Source of the DNA: Camellia lanceoleosa
Taxonomy: Eukaryota; Streptophyta; Magnoliopsida; Ericales; Theaceae
Direction: 5' to 3'
Assembly: GCA_025200525.1 (NCBI GenBank)
Contig: CM045763.1
Location: 84,658,131-84,722,130, forward strand
DNA: 64,000 nt
Shown: piece by piece, positions 63,464 through 64,000 of the stretch
Position numbering within the stretch: the stretch's first letter is position 1
Layout: each line of letters begins with the position of its first letter
Made by a program: the position numbers and the translations under genes
Notes under the pieces: generated by a model
Databases searched by the model: none
What the model saw: the letters and a program-made list of their open reading frames with translations, nothing else
Told to the model about the DNA's origin: nothing

Positions 63464-63640
63464 TAAACTTTACTCTGATTCAGAGTAAAATTTTACTCTG
63501 TAATAAAAAAAATGAGTAAAATTTTACTCTGAATCAGAATAAAATTTACTATGATTCAAAGTAAAATTTTACTGTTGTTAAGCAGATCATCATGTTGTTA
63601 GCCAGAGTAAAATTTTACTATTACAAAAATAGAGTACACA
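63464..63640. repeat. Array of perfect 14-bp palindromes AGTAAAATTTTACT
   Basis: The self-complementary AGTAAAATTTTACT occurs at 63484-63497, 63515-63528, 63560-63573 and 63606-63619, with partial copies around them. Two lie inside larger inverted words (ACTCTGATTCAGAGT). The array follows directly on the caulimovirid relic. The function is unknown. Confidence 0.8.
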
Positions 63641-64000
63641 CTAAATGAACGAACCGGAGTCAAATTTTACTTTTAGATTTATGAACAAACAAACAAAAAA
63701 CTCTTAATTTTTCATTGCAATATATCGATTTCTCATTTTTCTGTCAAATCTAAGTTTTTATTTTTATTTTTTTTTATCTCAGATTTGAAGTTATTGATCT
63801 CAAATATGAGTTTGTATGTATCAAATTTGAGATGGTGGTGGTTTGATGGTAAAAATGGTGGTTGCCGGTCGATGGTGAGGATTGTGACGCCGATAGACGA
63901 TGAAGATGGTAGAGACGATGAACAACTGTAGAGTTAGTAAAGAGAGGGAGAGAGAGAGATAGAGAGAGCTGTAAAAGAAAGAGAAGGTATAATGGTCAAA
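63641..64000. other. Window end, no gene recognised
   Basis: T-rich sequence, then GATGGTGGTGG-like and GAGAGAGAG tracts. On the minus strand this could be the start of a CT-rich leader of a gene beyond the edge, but no coding sequence is visible. Confidence 0.4.

Overview
The window is nuclear DNA of a flowering plant, almost certainly a eudicot: AT-rich, with GT-AG introns, plant Mediator and CDK genes, Ty1/copia and Athila-type Ty3/gypsy retrotransposons, MITEs and a plant pararetrovirus relic. The species cannot be named from sequence alone.

Layout. (1) 353-8686, minus strand: the first six coding exons of the Mediator subunit gene MED14; its 3' exons lie beyond the left edge. (2) 8.9-14.4 kb: AT-rich intergenic DNA carrying at least two MULE-type foldback MITEs with exact 9-bp target duplications and several older repeat remnants. 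(3) 14.4-45.57 kb, plus strand: a tandem triplet of divergent CDKA-like kinase genes. Copy 1 has all its exons, but a 7.27-kb LTR retrotransposon sits inside its fourth coding exon. Copy 2 (34392-37289) is intact over eight coding exons. Copy 3 stops in its second coding exon where an Athila LTR begins. The spacer after copy 1 also holds a 5.8-kb copia element and a 1.1-kb insert with a captured 3xHMG-box gene fragment. The promoter of copy 3 holds another copia element. (4) 45575-61256: a 15.7-kb Athila-type element on the minus strand (tRNA-Asp primer site, gag, uninterrupted pol, env-like ORF), itself split at the gag/pol junction by a 2.8-kb insertion that is mostly a giant imperfect palindrome. 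(5) 61257-62150: the 3' end of yet another copia element. (6) 62154-63419: a decayed endogenous caulimovirid fragment, then an array of perfect 14-bp palindromes.

The main story is the kinase cluster. One copy is intact and two are destroyed by unrelated elements. The copies have lost hallmark CDK control residues (T14, the T-loop threonine, the PSTAIRE sequence) while keeping the catalytic lysine, aspartate and DFG where these are present, and the two complete copies end in acidic tails encoded by trinucleotide repeats. The Athila element joins two different loci without a target duplication, which marks a recombination breakpoint.
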